Source: Thalassospira xiamenensis M-5 = DSM 17429 (lineage in GTDB: Bacteria; Pseudomonadota; Alphaproteobacteria; Rhodospirillales; Thalassospiraceae). From it: DNA of 64,000 nucleotides. Of this stretch, positions 19,020 to 28,028 are shown one piece after another. The notes beneath the pieces are model-generated. The model had not been told where the DNA came from. It did no database searches and saw nothing but the letters and a program-made list of their open reading frames with translations. Numbering within the stretch: the stretch's first letter is position 1; every line of letters begins with the position of its first letter. The stretch covers positions 3,604,001-3,668,000 of the forward strand of contig NZ_CP004388.1 in the NCBI RefSeq assembly GCF_000300235.2. The letters are read 5' to 3'. The position numbers and the translations under genes are program-made.

Positions 19020-19371
19020 GCGGCGCGTTACCGCCAGACGCATTTTCAATGGGGTCGGACAGTGTGCCGACCCTTTCTGTTTGCCGGAGCTGAAAATTTT
19101 TTGCCACCACCCGCGAATGGTCATCGCGATATAAATCCCGGTCGACAGGCTTGAACAATAGCCCGGACGATACAAAATCCCGCGCGGATTGGTGTTGTCA
19201 GAAAAACACCCCGCAGCGTGATATCTGAGGGCAAACTGTTGTGAATTTCCTCACGCCCCTTGCCCCTGTCACCGACTTGACCCACCTTCAGAACATCGCT
19301 ACGGCATTGCATTGCGATTGCTGATCCACACATATTCGGCAGTCAGGGATGGAAAAATCGGAGCAGATTTC
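19020..19371 (+). other. Intergenic region upstream of proC
   Basis: About 350 bases. The first 60 hold the ybjN-like gene's terminator; the rest should contain the proC promoter. No ORF with good codon use, tRNA or repeat is seen. Confidence 0.55.
19052..19082 (+). terminator. Intrinsic terminator of the ybjN-like gene
   Basis: GGGTCGG (19052-19058) pairs with CCGACCC (19067-19073), followed by TTTCTGTTT. It begins 32 bases after the stop codon. Confidence 0.75.
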
Positions 19372-20187
19372 ATGAATACGCGTCTATTGCTGGTCGGCTG
19401 TGGCAAAATGGGCAGTGCCATGCTGGAAGGCTGGCTGGCCAAAGGGCTTAAATCGGATAATGTCTATATTATCGAACAGGCCGAAGCCGCCGAGAAACTC
19501 TCAACCCGCTATGGCGTGCACGGCATTACCGATATCACCGAAGTCCCGCAGGATTTCATCCCGCAAGTCGTGCTGTTTGCCGTCAAGCCACAGGTCCTGC
19601 CCGATGTGATCGAAGATTACAAACCGCTGGTCCGGGCTGAAACGGTTTTCCTGTCGGTTGCCGCAGGAAAAACCATCGGCTTTTTTGCAGGACACCTTGG
19701 CGAAACCGCACGCATTGTGCGCGCCATGCCCAATACCCCGGCTGCCGTATCGCGTGGTATGACCGTGATGTGCCCGACCGATAATGTCAGTCAGGCGCAG
19801 CGCGATATGTGCGAAACGCTTTTGGCCACTGTCGGCATGGTATCGTGGTTAAGCGATGAAAGCCTGATGGATGCTGTCACCGCCCTTTCGGGCAGTGGAC
19901 CGGCCTATATCTTCCATTTGGTCGAAGCCATGGCACAGGCGGGCGAATCCGCGGGACTACCAGCCGATCAGGCAATGATGCTCGCCCGCCAGACGGTTGT
20001 CGGCGCCGGTTTCCTGCTTGACGCCAGCGAAGAAACCGCGGCGACCCTGCGCGAAAATGTTACCAGCCCCGGTGGCACGACGGCGGCAGCACTTTCGGTA
20101 CTGATGGATACCCAGAACGGCCTGCCCGACCTGATGACCCGCGCGGTTGAAGCCGCCCGGAAACGTTCCGTCGAACTGGCGGGCTAA
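19372..20187 (+). CDS. proC: Pyrroline-5-carboxylate reductase
   Basis: A 271-residue NAD(P)H-dependent reductase catalysing the last step of proline synthesis. The N-terminal Rossmann motif LLLVGCGKMGSAMLEGWL is at residues 5-22. MPNTPAAVSRGMTVM and the C-terminal LSGSGPAYIFHLVEAMAQAG and ENVTSPGGTTAAAL blocks are diagnostic. ATG at 19372 gives the family N-terminus; the open frame from 19312 has no support. proB, for the first step, lies 42 kb away on the other strand. The next gene follows after 25 bases, so cotranscription is likely. Confidence 0.96.
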   Translation: MNTRLLLVGCGKMGSAMLEGWLAKGLKSDNVYIIEQAEAAEKLSTRYGVHGITDITEVPQDFIPQVVLFAVKPQVLPDVIEDYKPLVRAETVFLSVAAGKTIGFFAGHLGETARIVRAMPNTPAAVSRGMTVMCPTDNVSQAQRDMCETLLATVGMVSWLSDESLMDAVTALSGSGPAYIFHLVEAMAQAGESAGLPADQAMMLARQTVVGAGFLLDASEETAATLRENVTSPGGTTAAALSVLMDTQNGLPDLMTRAVEAARKRSVELAG

Positions 20188-20212
20188 GCACAAACCGATC
20201 AAGGAGACGATC

Positions 20213-20917
20213 ATGTCGGCAAAGAAAGATCCGCAAACCACACTGATCGATGCAGCCATGGAACTGGCCACATCAGGGCGCTGGCATGACGTCACCATGA
20301 TCGATATTGCGCAGGCTGCCAATGTCGACATTGGCGTGGCTTTTGATCACTTCAGAAGCAAGGCCGATATCCTGCGCCAATTCGTGCGCCGGATTGACCG
20401 GATTGTTCTTGCCGATCTTGATCCCGCCGATTTCGATGAACCGGGGCATGATCGCCTGATCGCCGTGATGATGGCGCGGTTCGATGCACTGATGCCCTAT
20501 CGCCCCGCCCTTCGGTCGATCATCGCCAGTGGCGGCGACCTTGGCCCGGCTGATACAATGCGCGCGATCAAAACCCATTTCGGTTCGATGCGCTGGATGC
20601 TTGATGCCAGCGGCTTCACCACCGGCGGCCTGCATGGCAGCCTGCGTGTGGCCGGGATGGGCACGATTTATGCCCGGTGCTTCAGACAATGGCTTGAGGA
20701 TGAAACCGCCGACTTCGGTCCGACAATGGCCGCCCTTGATCGCGCACTATCGCGCGGCAGCGAATGGGATAAACGGATCGGTACCGGTATTTCCCGCCTA
20801 AGCCGGACTTGCGGAAAAATTCAGAAAAAATGTGACCGGTTTGCCCAAAAATGTCGCCGAACCGATCACACAGAACAGACGTCGCCGACGACTGAAAATA
20901 ACAGCACGGCATCCTAA
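20213..20917 (+). CDS. TetR/AcrR family transcriptional regulator
   Basis: A 234-residue regulator. The N-terminal 50 residues form the TetR helix-turn-helix (AAMELATSGRWHDVTMIDIA, then AFDHFRSKADILRQF). The ligand domain is not assignable to a named subfamily. The last 35 residues are unusual for TetR proteins: cysteine- and lysine-rich (CGKIQKKCDRFAQKCRR) and then polar. ATG at 20213 follows AAGGAGACGATC, an ideal ribosome site, 25 bases after proC. The target is unknown; phaP lies downstream after a 199-base gap. Confidence 0.85.
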   Translation: MSAKKDPQTTLIDAAMELATSGRWHDVTMIDIAQAANVDIGVAFDHFRSKADILRQFVRRIDRIVLADLDPADFDEPGHDRLIAVMMARFDALMPYRPALRSIIASGGDLGPADTMRAIKTHFGSMRWMLDASGFTTGGLHGSLRVAGMGTIYARCFRQWLEDETADFGPTMAALDRALSRGSEWDKRIGTGISRLSRTCGKIQKKCDRFAQKCRRTDHTEQTSPTTENNSTAS

Positions 20918-20993
20918 GTATCTGATCTGAAACAGGGCAGCCGCAGCATAACCCAAGGTTATTTCATTAAACAAAAACCAAACCATGAAGTTT

Positions 20994-21007
20994 TTGTGCA
21001 CTGCAAA
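20994..21007. promoter_or_regulatory. TTGTGC-type half-palindrome upstream of phaP
   Basis: TTGTGCACTGCAAA, an imperfect palindrome of the TGC-rich kind bound by PhaR repressors. It lies 110 bases before the phaP start. A clearer copy is at 21054. Confidence 0.35.
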
Positions 21008-21053
21008 ATAAACCTTGACGAAAACGGTTCATTCCTTCATATTGCAGTTGAAT

Positions 21054-21068
21054 TTGTGCGGCGCACAA
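21054..21068. promoter_or_regulatory. Perfect palindrome TTGTGC-GGC-GCACAA, candidate PhaR operator of phaP
   Basis: A 6-3-6 perfect inverted repeat 48 bases before the phaP ATG. PhaR proteins bind TGC-rich palindromes in phasin promoters in other alphaproteobacteria. TTGTGC also occurs twice in front of phaR in this window (59204 and 59256). Confidence 0.5.
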
Positions 21069-21116
21069 TAGCGCCTCATTCCACATCTGTTGCAAATTGC
21101 TGATGGAGCGCACACC

Positions 21117-21569
21117 ATGACTGCCGCTAAAAAGGCTACCAACCCGTTCTTCGATCTCGACTTCACCAAATACACTGCAGATTTCAAAATGCCGGGTGTC
21201 GACGTGAACGAGATGATGGCGTTTCAGCGTAAAAACGTTGAAGCCCTGACCAAAGCCAACAAGGTTGCCTTCGATGGTTTCCAGGCTGTTGCTCAGCGTC
21301 AGAGCGAAATTTTCAAAACGCTGCTGGATAAAGTTCAGACCCAGGGCAAAGATTTCGCTGCTACTCCTGCTGACAACCCGATGGCCGCTGCTGCAAAGCA
21401 GACCGAAGCTGCGAAAGCCGCTTACGAAGAAGCCCTCGCCAATGCCAAGGAACTGTCCGGTCTGGTAAGCAAGTCTCAGGAAGAAGCTCTTGCTCTTCTG
21501 CAGAGCCGCTTTACCGAATCCCTGGACGAATTCAAGTCCGCGATCGAAAAGACCGCCACTGCGAAATAA
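21117..21569 (+). CDS. phaP: Phasin (PHA granule-associated protein)
   Basis: A 150-residue phasin-family protein. It is rich in Ala, Lys, Glu and Gln with no cysteine and consists mainly of amphipathic helix, as phasins that coat polyhydroxyalkanoate granules do. Diagnostic stretches are FQRKNVEALTKANKVAFDGF and AYEEALANAKELSGLVSKSQ. Codon use is strongly biased (GCT, CTG, GAA), as expected for a very abundant protein. ATG at 21117 follows TGGAG. A palindrome resembling a PhaR operator is in the promoter and a strong terminator follows, so it is monocistronic. It should act with the PHA genes at 50.5-60 kb. Confidence 0.92.
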   Translation: MTAAKKATNPFFDLDFTKYTADFKMPGVDVNEMMAFQRKNVEALTKANKVAFDGFQAVAQRQSEIFKTLLDKVQTQGKDFAATPADNPMAAAAKQTEAAKAAYEEALANAKELSGLVSKSQEEALALLQSRFTESLDEFKSAIEKTATAK

Positions 21570-21600
21570 TCTAGCTGATAACTTCCCGTTATCAACTTCC

Positions 21601-21632
21601 GGCAGAGCCTTCTGGCTCTGCCGTTTTTATTT
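21601..21632 (+). terminator. Strong intrinsic terminator of phaP
   Basis: GGCAGAGCC (21601-21609) pairs perfectly with GGCTCTGCC (21614-21622) over a TTCT loop, followed by GTTTTTATTT. Confidence 0.93.
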
Positions 21633-21734
21633 GTGCTTTTGCCCAAACTCCTGATCTGGTCAAACGCATCGATAAACCCTTAACGGCAAACCGTGCCCCC
21701 GCTAATCTGGCTCAAATTCAACGGAGAAAGATTT

Positions 21735-22079
21735 ATGAGCGAGATCAGTTTTGAAGATTTCCTGAAGGTGGATATCCGCATTGGCACGGTTATCGATGCA
21801 CAGGAATTCCCCGAAGCCCGCCGCCCGGCTTTAAAGCTCTGGGTGGATTTCGGCCCTGAAATCGGCACCCGCAAAACATCAGCCCAGATCACCAAATATT
21901 ACACGCCCGAAAGCCTGATCGGCCGCCAGGTCGCCGGTGTGGTCAATTTCCCCAAAAAACAGGTTGGTCCTTTCATGTCCGAATTCCTCTGCCTCGGCTT
22001 CCCCGATGGCGAGGACGACAAAGGCATCGTCCTGATCGCACCGGAACGCAACATCCCCAATGGCGGACGCCTGTTCTAG
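21735..22079 (+). CDS. csaA: tRNA-binding protein / export chaperone CsaA
   Basis: A 114-residue protein made of one OB-fold tRNA-binding domain, as in the EMAP-II and MetRS C-termini. ISFEDFLKVDIRIGTVIDAQ near the start and the C-terminal ERNIPNGGRLF are CsaA signatures. The Bacillus protein acts as a secretion-linked chaperone; the proteobacterial role is unclear. ATG at 21735 follows ACGGAGAAAG. It is convergent with the chemoreceptor gene, with a shared stem-loop between them. Confidence 0.93.
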   Translation: MSEISFEDFLKVDIRIGTVIDAQEFPEARRPALKLWVDFGPEIGTRKTSAQITKYYTPESLIGRQVAGVVNFPKKQVGPFMSEFLCLGFPDGEDDKGIVLIAPERNIPNGGRLF

Positions 22080-22107
22080 GATGCTTTCCCCACCGCCAAT
22101 CCGGCAC

Positions 22108-22140
22108 AAAAAAGGGCGTGGCCTTAATCCGGCCACGCCC
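22108..22140 (-). terminator. Intrinsic terminator of the chemoreceptor gene
   Basis: GGGCGTGGCC (22114-22123) pairs perfectly with 22131-22140 over 7 bases. On the minus strand it is followed by six T. It lies between convergent genes and may also slow transcription from csaA. Confidence 0.88.
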
Positions 22141-22166
22141 TCTTCCCCACCTATATTTCTGTTTTC

Positions 22167-23657
22167 TTAACGCGCCAGAACCATTGCTGCTTCCCGCGTC
22201 CGTCCAACCGTCCCGGCTACACTGATTGCCGACGACTTGATCTGATCGATTGTGGATGCGAAACTTTCGACTGAGCTCGCCATGCTTTGCATGTTGCCAG
22301 AAACCTCTTGGGTCACAGCACTCTGTTCTTCGACTGCCGAAGAAATTGTCGTGACATTGTTCAGAACGGTTTCAACATCGCTGCGGATGGAGCCAAGCAC
22401 CCCGACAACTTCACTCGCAATGGTTTGAATTCCCCCGATCTCGCCGGAAATCTGCTCGGTTGCCCGCGCGGCCTGATTGGCAAGATTTTTGACCTCGGTC
22501 GCAACAACCGCAAAACCTTTTCCAGCTTCACCGGCGCGTGCAGATTCGATTGTTGCATTCAGCGCAAGCAGGTTGATCTGGCTGGCAATATTCTGGATCA
22601 CCTCGACGATATTGCCCATTGCCGCAACAACCTCGTTCATTTTGTCGGTTGATTGACCAGCCAGAACCGTTTTTTCAAATACCTGATCGGTGGACATTCT
22701 GGCTTCAGACATGCTGCGTGAAATTTCTGCGATTGACGCGGCCAGCTGCTCGGAACCGGCGGCGACGGCCTGTACATTTGCCGACGTTTCGCTGGAAACC
22801 GTCGCAGCAAAGATTGACTTTTCATCCAACTGGTGAAGGCTGAGATCAATATCGGAAAAGTTGTTATCGATCATAGACTTCAGATCGATCAGCAAATTGA
22901 CCTGCTCGGTCACATCGGTTGCAAACTTGACGACCTTGTAGGGCACCCCATTTGGATCAAAGATCGGGTTATAGGATGCCTCAATCCACACCACGCGACC
23001 ACCCTTGGCAATACGTTTGAACTGTTGCGATGTGAAATTGCCCGCACGCAGGCTTTTCCAGAAATCCGCATAGTCTGCGCTATTTGCATATTCCGGCTCG
23101 ACAAACATCTTGTGATGTTTGCCCTGAATTTCAGACAACTCATACCCCATTACAGACAGGAAATTGTCGTTCGCGTCCCGGATTGTACCTTCCAGATCAA
23201 ACTCAATCACCGCCTGACTGCGACCAATTGCGTTTACCTTGCCATCAAGTTCTGCAAGTTTCTCCTGACGTGCGGTAATATCGGACGCAAACTTGACGAT
23301 TTTTGCAACTTTGCCGCGGGCATCAAAGACCGGGTTGTAGGTAGCCTCGATCCAGACCTGTTTTCCGCTTTTGGTGATACGCGGAAATGCCTCGCTTTTG
23401 AATTCACCCGCCGCCAGATCCTTCCAGAACAAATCATATTCCGGTGTCATGCGCATTTCAGCAGGCACGAAAATACGATGATGTTTACCAACGATTTCGG
23501 AAAGATCGTAACCAACGACGTTCAGAAAATTCTCATTGGCACGAGTGATCGTACCATCGGTCTTGAATTCGATCACGGCCAGTGATTTCTCCAGCGCAAC
23601 CAGAGTTTCGGAAGCCAGACCGTTCTTTTTCGACGAAAGGAAGCTCAACACAGACAT
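22167..23657 (-). CDS. Cytoplasmic methyl-accepting chemotaxis protein with two PAS domains
   Basis: A 496-residue chemoreceptor without any transmembrane segment. Two similar PAS domains (about residues 20-140 and 140-260) share the pattern NFLxVxGYxLSEIxGKHH and WIEAxYNPxFD, so they look like a duplication. The C-terminal signalling domain carries the hairpin [20 protein letters not shown] for CheA/CheW contact. The layout matches aerotaxis/redox or BdlA-type receptors that sense a small ligand, heme or flavin in the cytoplasm; the cofactor cannot be told. Two ATG codons are adjacent; 23657 is better spaced from GAGGT than 23660. No other chemotaxis gene is nearby. Confidence 0.93.
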   Translation of the reverse strand: MSVLSFLSSKKNGLASETLVALEKSLAVIEFKTDGTITRANENFLNVVGYDLSEIVGKHHRIFVPAEMRMTPEYDLFWKDLAAGEFKSEAFPRITKSGKQVWIEATYNPVFDARGKVAKIVKFASDITARQEKLAELDGKVNAIGRSQAVIEFDLEGTIRDANDNFLSVMGYELSEIQGKHHKMFVEPEYANSADYADFWKSLRAGNFTSQQFKRIAKGGRVVWIEASYNPIFDPNGVPYKVVKFATDVTEQVNLLIDLKSMIDNNFSDIDLSLHQLDEKSIFAATVSSETSANVQAVAAGSEQLAASIAEISRSMSEARMSTDQVFEKTVLAGQSTDKMNEVVAAMGNIVEVIQNIASQINLLALNATIESARAGEAGKGFAVVATEVKNLANQAARATEQISGEIGGIQTIASEVVGVLGSIRSDVETVLNNVTTISSAVEEQSAVTQEVSGNMQSMASSVESFASTIDQIKSSAISVAGTVGRTREAAMVLAR

Positions 23658-23835
23658 CATACACCTCTTGAAAATCAGAGTGCCAGAGCGTCAAAGCTGT
23701 TTCCGCGATCTGGCTGGGAACTGCCAAGAAGATAATACAGGTGTATAGGCCGCCATATCCCCATATGGGGAGTGTTAAACGATAAATAGTATTCCCAGAA
23801 AACTAAAATTTATCAGCACCTTAACGGATACAAAC

Positions 23836-23860
23836 AAAAAAGCGCACCCGAAAGTGCGCC
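23836..23860 (-). terminator. Intrinsic terminator of fpr
   Basis: GCGCAC (23842-23847) pairs with GTGCGC (23854-23859) over CCGAAA; on the minus strand six T follow. It lies just downstream of the fpr stop. Confidence 0.85.
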
Positions 23861-23892
23861 TTTGATTAAGCAATTTCTTTCGCTGAAACGTA

Positions 23893-24669
23893 TTACTTCT
23901 CGACGAATGCCTTCTCGATCACGAAATGACCCGGCTCGTTCATATTGCCTTCCTTGCCGCCCCAATCGATCAGCATCTGGCGGGTTTCAGCAATCATTTC
24001 CGGGTTGCCGCACAGCATGAAGCGATCATCTTCAAGGGTCGGCTTCGGCAGGCCAAGATCATCGTAAAGTTTGCCAGACGTCATCAGGTCGGTGATGCGG
24101 CCCTGATGTTTGAATTCCTCGCGGGTGACGGTCGGATAGTACAGAAGCTTTTTGGTCACTTCCTCGCCAAAGAATTCATTGTTGGGCAGTTCGCTATGGA
24201 TGAATTCCTGATAGGCCAGTTCGCGAACCTCGCGGCAACCATGAACAAGAATGACCTTGTCGTAGCGCTCGTAGGTTTCATAGTCGCGAATAACGCTCAT
24301 GAACGGGGCCAGACCGGTGCCGGTCGACAGCAGCCAGAGGTTTTTGCCTGGCAGCAGGTTGTCATGGATCAGGGTGCCGGTCGGCTTGCGCCCGACCAGT
24401 ATCTTGTCACCTACCTTGATATGCTGCAAACGTGATGTCAGCGGACCGTTTGGCACTTTGATCGAAAAGAATTCAAGCTCTTCGTCATAATTGGCACTCA
24501 CCATCGAATAAGCGCGCAAAAGCGGCTTGCCTTCGACTTCGAGTCCAATCATGGCAAACTGACCGTTGATGAACCGGAACCCCGGATCACGGGTGGTTTT
24601 GAATGTGAAGAGGGTGTCAGTCCAGTGATGGACGTAAGTGACTGTTTCTTCGTTTAAATTGCTGGCCAT
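23893..24669 (-). CDS. fpr: Ferredoxin--NADP+ reductase
   Basis: A 258-residue flavoprotein of the bacterial FPR type. The FAD-binding motif RAYSMVSANYDEELEF is near residue 50 and the nicotinamide-binding motif STGTGLAPFMSVIRDYE near 115; FVIEKAFVEK is the typical C-terminus. It exchanges electrons between NADPH and ferredoxin or flavodoxin, for biosynthesis and oxidative stress defence. It is monocistronic, ended by its own terminator, and transcribed divergently from the GntR regulator gene 310 bases away. Confidence 0.94.
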   Translation of the reverse strand: MASNLNEETVTYVHHWTDTLFTFKTTRDPGFRFINGQFAMIGLEVEGKPLLRAYSMVSANYDEELEFFSIKVPNGPLTSRLQHIKVGDKILVGRKPTGTLIHDNLLPGKNLWLLSTGTGLAPFMSVIRDYETYERYDKVILVHGCREVRELAYQEFIHSELPNNEFFGEEVTKKLLYYPTVTREEFKHQGRITDLMTSGKLYDDLGLPKPTLEDDRFMLCGNPEMIAETRQMLIDWGGKEGNMNEPGHFVIEKAFVEK

Positions 24670-24979
24670 AACGCTGCATCAATCCGTTTCGTCTAAAGCT
24701 TTCTACTGGACCGTGGCGGGAACGACGGACACACTTTCCCAGCACCATATCCATGCCAAGTTGAGGCGATTTAACATCAATCAAACGTATATCGCAAGAA
24801 AACATTCATCATTTGTGTATTTTTATGCAGGACGGCATAGAAGCATACAAATTAAGTGTAGAATATTGTCTGACAATAGTGCACGATAATCGCATCAGGT
24901 CTATATCGCAAACGCGAACTGCCACATAGATAGGCTACGATGCACCGCACGGCAATGATCCATCGCAATCCGGTGAGAA
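24670..24979. other. Divergent promoter region between fpr and the GntR gene
   Basis: About 310 bases, clearly more AT-rich than the genes. It carries the GntR-type palindrome at 24864-24878. No ORF is supported. Confidence 0.6.
24864..24878. promoter_or_regulatory. 15-bp palindrome TATTGTCTGACAATA, candidate GntR operator
   Basis: A perfect 15-base palindrome about 100 bases before the GntR gene start. Its 13-base core ATTGTCTGACAAT is repeated exactly at 25830-25842 before the nitroreductase gene. FCD-type GntR regulators bind TTGTC-N-GACAA-like sites. Confidence 0.7.
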
Positions 24980-25663
24980 ATGACAGAAACCGCCGCATTA
25001 CCCAACGATAGTCTGACAGTTCAGCAGGTTTCAGATGCCATCACCAATGCAGTGCGCGACGGGCGCTTGGTACCGGGTCAACGCCTGACGGAAATCGATT
25101 TTGCCAAACGCCTTGGCGTCAGCCGTCCATCCGTTCGCGAAGCCTTTCGTCAATTGACCGCAGACGGGCTACTGCACAGCCAACCCTATCGCGGGGTCAG
25201 CGTGCGCCACATGACACGACGCGAAGTCGATGATCTGTTTATCGTGCGGGGTGCGCTTGAAGGCCTTGCCGTGCGGCTGGCAACCCCAACACTTCAAAAC
25301 GACGCGTCGAAATTGCTTGCCATCCAGGCCGAGCTGGACACTGCCGAAACCCGTAACGACCTTGCCGCCATGTCGCGCCACAACCTTGCCTTCCATATGC
25401 TGTTTGCCGATGTCACCGGCAACGCGCTTTTATGTGAACAGTTGCGACGGATTTCCAACAGTGTTTATTGGCTGCAATTCCGCGTTCTGGTCGCTGATGA
25501 CAAGGTCCTGCAAACCAATACCCGGCATCGTAACATTGTTGACGCAGTTCGCAGCGGGGATGCCGCCAAAGCCGAGGCCATCATGATTGATCATGTCGAT
25601 CATTCGCGCCAATTGGTGCAATCGCTGCCTGACAATCATTTCGCCGAAAGCCCGGCAGACTGA
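24980..25663 (+). CDS. GntR family regulator, FCD (FadR-type) subfamily
   Basis: A 227-residue regulator. The winged helix at residues 12-75 ([20 protein letters not shown], then [20 protein letters not shown]) is GntR-type. The C-terminal all-helical FCD domain contains the metal/ligand-binding histidine pattern (RHNLAFH near residue 133 and RHRNIVDAV near 180). Such proteins are usually repressors released by a carboxylic acid or aromatic ligand. A perfect palindrome sits in its own promoter and again in front of the nitroreductase gene downstream, so autoregulation and control of that gene are inferred. Confidence 0.9.
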   Translation: MTETAALPNDSLTVQQVSDAITNAVRDGRLVPGQRLTEIDFAKRLGVSRPSVREAFRQLTADGLLHSQPYRGVSVRHMTRREVDDLFIVRGALEGLAVRLATPTLQNDASKLLAIQAELDTAETRNDLAAMSRHNLAFHMLFADVTGNALLCEQLRRISNSVYWLQFRVLVADDKVLQTNTRHRNIVDAVRSGDAAKAEAIMIDHVDHSRQLVQSLPDNHFAESPAD

Positions 25664-25829
25664 CGGCTATTCCCCCTGCCAACCCGGTCCCTTGCCGGAT
25701 GTGCGACCGCATAGAACCCCACCTCACGGCACATCTCCGAACCAGATTGCCAGTCTATCGTGGGTCCTTCATCAGCTCCTTTAGCGGCGCTGGACATGAA
25801 ACTTGCATCCCCGAATTCCCTCGATTACG

Positions 25830-25842
25830 ATTGTCTGACAAT
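25830..25842. promoter_or_regulatory. Second copy of ATTGTCTGACAAT, before the nitroreductase gene
   Basis: Identical over 13 bases to the core of the palindrome at 24864-24878 and located 28-40 bases before the nitroreductase ATG, a position suited to repression. Confidence 0.7.
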
Positions 25843-25869
25843 TTAAACAAACAAATATTAGAGAGCACC

Positions 25870-26565
25870 ATGACAACCCGCCCCACCCCGACCACCGAAT
25901 TTTTGCCGATCCCGTTGCCCGATTATCAGGAACGACCGCTTGACGAGATGCGCCTTGGTGCGCAGGCATTTTATGATGAAATCCGTACACGCCACACGGT
26001 ACGTGAATTTTCGGATCGGCCGGTGCCACGCGACATCATCGAAACATGCATTCGCGCGGCGGGTACGGCCCCCAATGGTGCCAACCATCAGCCATGGCAT
26101 TTTTCGGTTATCGGCGATCCGGCGATGAAAAAGAAAATCCGCACCGCTGCCGAGGAAGAAGAACGCGCCTTTTATGCCGGCCGCGCTGGCGAAGAATGGA
26201 TCGAAGCCCTGCGACCGCTTGGCACGGATGACAGCAAACCGTTTCTGGAAATCGCACCATGGCTGATTTGCATTTTCGGCGAACGTAAAAGTGCCTCGGC
26301 CGACGGGAAGTTGCGCAAAAACTATTACGTGCCGGAATCCGTTTCCATCGCGACCGGCTTTCTGATCGCGGCCCTGCATCGTGCGGGGCTTGCGACACTG
26401 ACACATACGCCAAACCCGATGAGCTTCCTGACCGAAATCTGCCAACGCCCGGACCACAACAAGCCCTATATCCTTCTGGTCACCGGATATCCGGCAGCGG
26501 ATGCGACGATCCCGAAACACGCGACCGAGAAAAAAGACCTTTCAGAAATCGCGACTTTCTTCTGA
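25870..26565 (+). CDS. Nitroreductase family protein
   Basis: A 231-residue FMN-dependent oxidoreductase. The family start pattern [20 protein letters not shown] is near residues 40-60, with the FMN-contacting [12 protein letters not shown] after it and a C-terminal [17 protein letters not shown]. Members reduce nitro compounds, quinones or flavins, and some, such as BluB or iodotyrosine deiodinase relatives, have specialised roles. The segment [10 protein letters not shown] is shared with the iodotyrosine deiodinase-like branch. ATG at 25870 follows GAGAGCACC. The GntR operator in its promoter links expression to the adjacent regulator. The native substrate is unknown. Confidence 0.9.
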   Translation: MTTRPTPTTEFLPIPLPDYQERPLDEMRLGAQAFYDEIRTRHTVREFSDRPVPRDIIETCIRAAGTAPNGANHQPWHFSVIGDPAMKKKIRTAAEEEERAFYAGRAGEEWIEALRPLGTDDSKPFLEIAPWLICIFGERKSASADGKLRKNYYVPESVSIATGFLIAALHRAGLATLTHTPNPMSFLTEICQRPDHNKPYILLVTGYPAADATIPKHATEKKDLSEIATFF

Positions 26566-26588
26566 AACACATCAAACCCAAAACAAGA

Positions 26589-26626
26589 AGCCCCGCGGCA
26601 CGGCGGGGCTTGGGGCTTTCTGTTTT
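26589..26626 (+). terminator. Intrinsic terminator of the nitroreductase gene
   Basis: AGCCCCGC (26589-26596) pairs with GCGGGGCT (26603-26610), followed by a pyrimidine tract ending in TTTT. The convergent histidine kinase gene stops at 26642. Confidence 0.8.
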
Positions 26627-26641
26627 ACATTCCAAAGACGC

Positions 26642-27976
26642 TTAATGCCCGATCGGCAGGACAAGACGGACGCGAAGCCCGCCGCCCGGCGCATCTTCAA
26701 GGTAGACATCACCGCCATGGCCACGCGCTGAATCACGCGCAATTGTCATGCCAAGACCGACACCACCCGTCGCCTGATTACGCGATTCCTCAAGACGATA
26801 GAAAGGCTTGAAAACGTCTTCGCGCTTGTCAGCCGGAATACCCGGACCATCATCGTCAAAGACAATTTCATAATCCTGCCCGCGACGTCCCGCGCGAACC
26901 GACAGGTTATTGGCATAGCGCCCGGCATTGGACATGATATTGGCAAGACAACGCCGCACGGATTGCGGACGCAGTTCCATTTCCAGACTATCGGCGATAT
27001 GCAGATCAATCTGCTGGCCATCGCGCAGCGCTTCCCCAACCTGATCGGTAATCAGCTTGCCAATATCGGTTGGCACGGCCTTTTCGCCTTCTTCGCCGCG
27101 CGCAAACGCAAGATAGGCATCGACCATACGTTCCATGTCGACAACATCCTGCTTAAGCGCGTCAACACCGGGCAACGACCCCTGCATCGCCAGTTCCAGT
27201 TTCATGCGCGTCAGCGGCGTGCGAAGATCATGCGACACCCCGGCCAGCAAAGCGGTCCGTTGCGACAAGTGCCGTGCAATACGATCACGCATCGAAATGA
27301 AGGAAGATGCCGCCAATCGCACCTCGGCCGCACCTTCGGGTTTGAAGGTGTCAACTTCCACACCGCGACCAAACTGATCGGCGGCCTTGGCAAGACGACG
27401 GATCGGACGGACCTGATTGCGCATGAACATCACGGCAACGCCATACAGGATCAGGGCGGAACCCGCGATCCACATAAAGAAGATATAAGTGGTCGACGAA
27501 TAAAGACGCTTTCGCGGGGCAATGATAGAAAGGACTCCGTCCTTTAACTGTACCCGAATTTCAAGCTGGCGATTATCGATATCAAGATCAAAGAAGAATG
27601 GGCGCTCCAGACGCTCATCCAACGCGGTGAACAGTTCCTGCGACACCAGCCCGAAAGGCGGTTGGGTAATCTGCTGCTCAAGGATTTCATCGGGTTCAAA
27701 CAGGATATCAAGCTGCAAACGCGTGCGTGCGGAATGCTGCAGCCACTCAAAATGCTCCGCATCTGAATATTCGCCAAGATAATCAATGACGAAAACAACA
27801 TCACCGGCAAGACCACGGCTTAGCTGGCGCGCGACTGTATCCCAATGCCGTTCGAAAAAAATCAGCACGGTGACGATCTGCAACAGCAGCATCGGCGTCA
27901 TCAGGATCAGAAGCGACCGGCCCAAAAGACCTTTCGGCATAAGTGACTTGATCCATCCTGCGTTTTCGCTGCCCAA
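26642..27976 (-). CDS. EnvZ-type sensor histidine kinase
   Basis: A 444-residue membrane kinase. Two transmembrane helices (about 18-38 and 165-187) flank a periplasmic domain; then come a HAMP linker (RNQVRPIRRLAKAADQFGRG), the phosphoacceptor His in LLAGVSHDLRTPLTRMK, and a HATPase domain with N box (LANIMSNAGRY) and GVGLGMTIARDSARGHGG. It phosphorylates the response regulator encoded 52 bases upstream. The reading frame opens with TTG at 27976; ATG at 27940 (MPKGLLGRSLL) is an alternative start giving 432 residues. The stimulus is unknown. Confidence 0.92.
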   Translation of the reverse strand: MGSENAGWIKSLMPKGLLGRSLLILMTPMLLLQIVTVLIFFERHWDTVARQLSRGLAGDVVFVIDYLGEYSDAEHFEWLQHSARTRLQLDILFEPDEILEQQITQPPFGLVSQELFTALDERLERPFFFDLDIDNRQLEIRVQLKDGVLSIIAPRKRLYSSTTYIFFMWIAGSALILYGVAVMFMRNQVRPIRRLAKAADQFGRGVEVDTFKPEGAAEVRLAASSFISMRDRIARHLSQRTALLAGVSHDLRTPLTRMKLELAMQGSLPGVDALKQDVVDMERMVDAYLAFARGEEGEKAVPTDIGKLITDQVGEALRDGQQIDLHIADSLEMELRPQSVRRCLANIMSNAGRYANNLSVRAGRRGQDYEIVFDDDGPGIPADKREDVFKPFYRLEESRNQATGGVGLGMTIARDSARGHGGDVYLEDAPGGGLRVRLVLPIGH

Positions 27977-28028
27977 AACCCTTAATCCCTATCCGTCACT
28001 GGCCAGTCGGCGGTTCGGCCAATCTGTG

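Noticed and set aside
18408-19175. Open frame of 255 codons on the minus strand
   Set aside because: Covers the ybjN-like gene and its terminator in antisense; no ribosome site or family.
22833-23585. Open frame of 250 codons on the plus strand with internal repeats
   Set aside because: Its repeats mirror the duplicated PAS domains of the chemoreceptor on the other strand.
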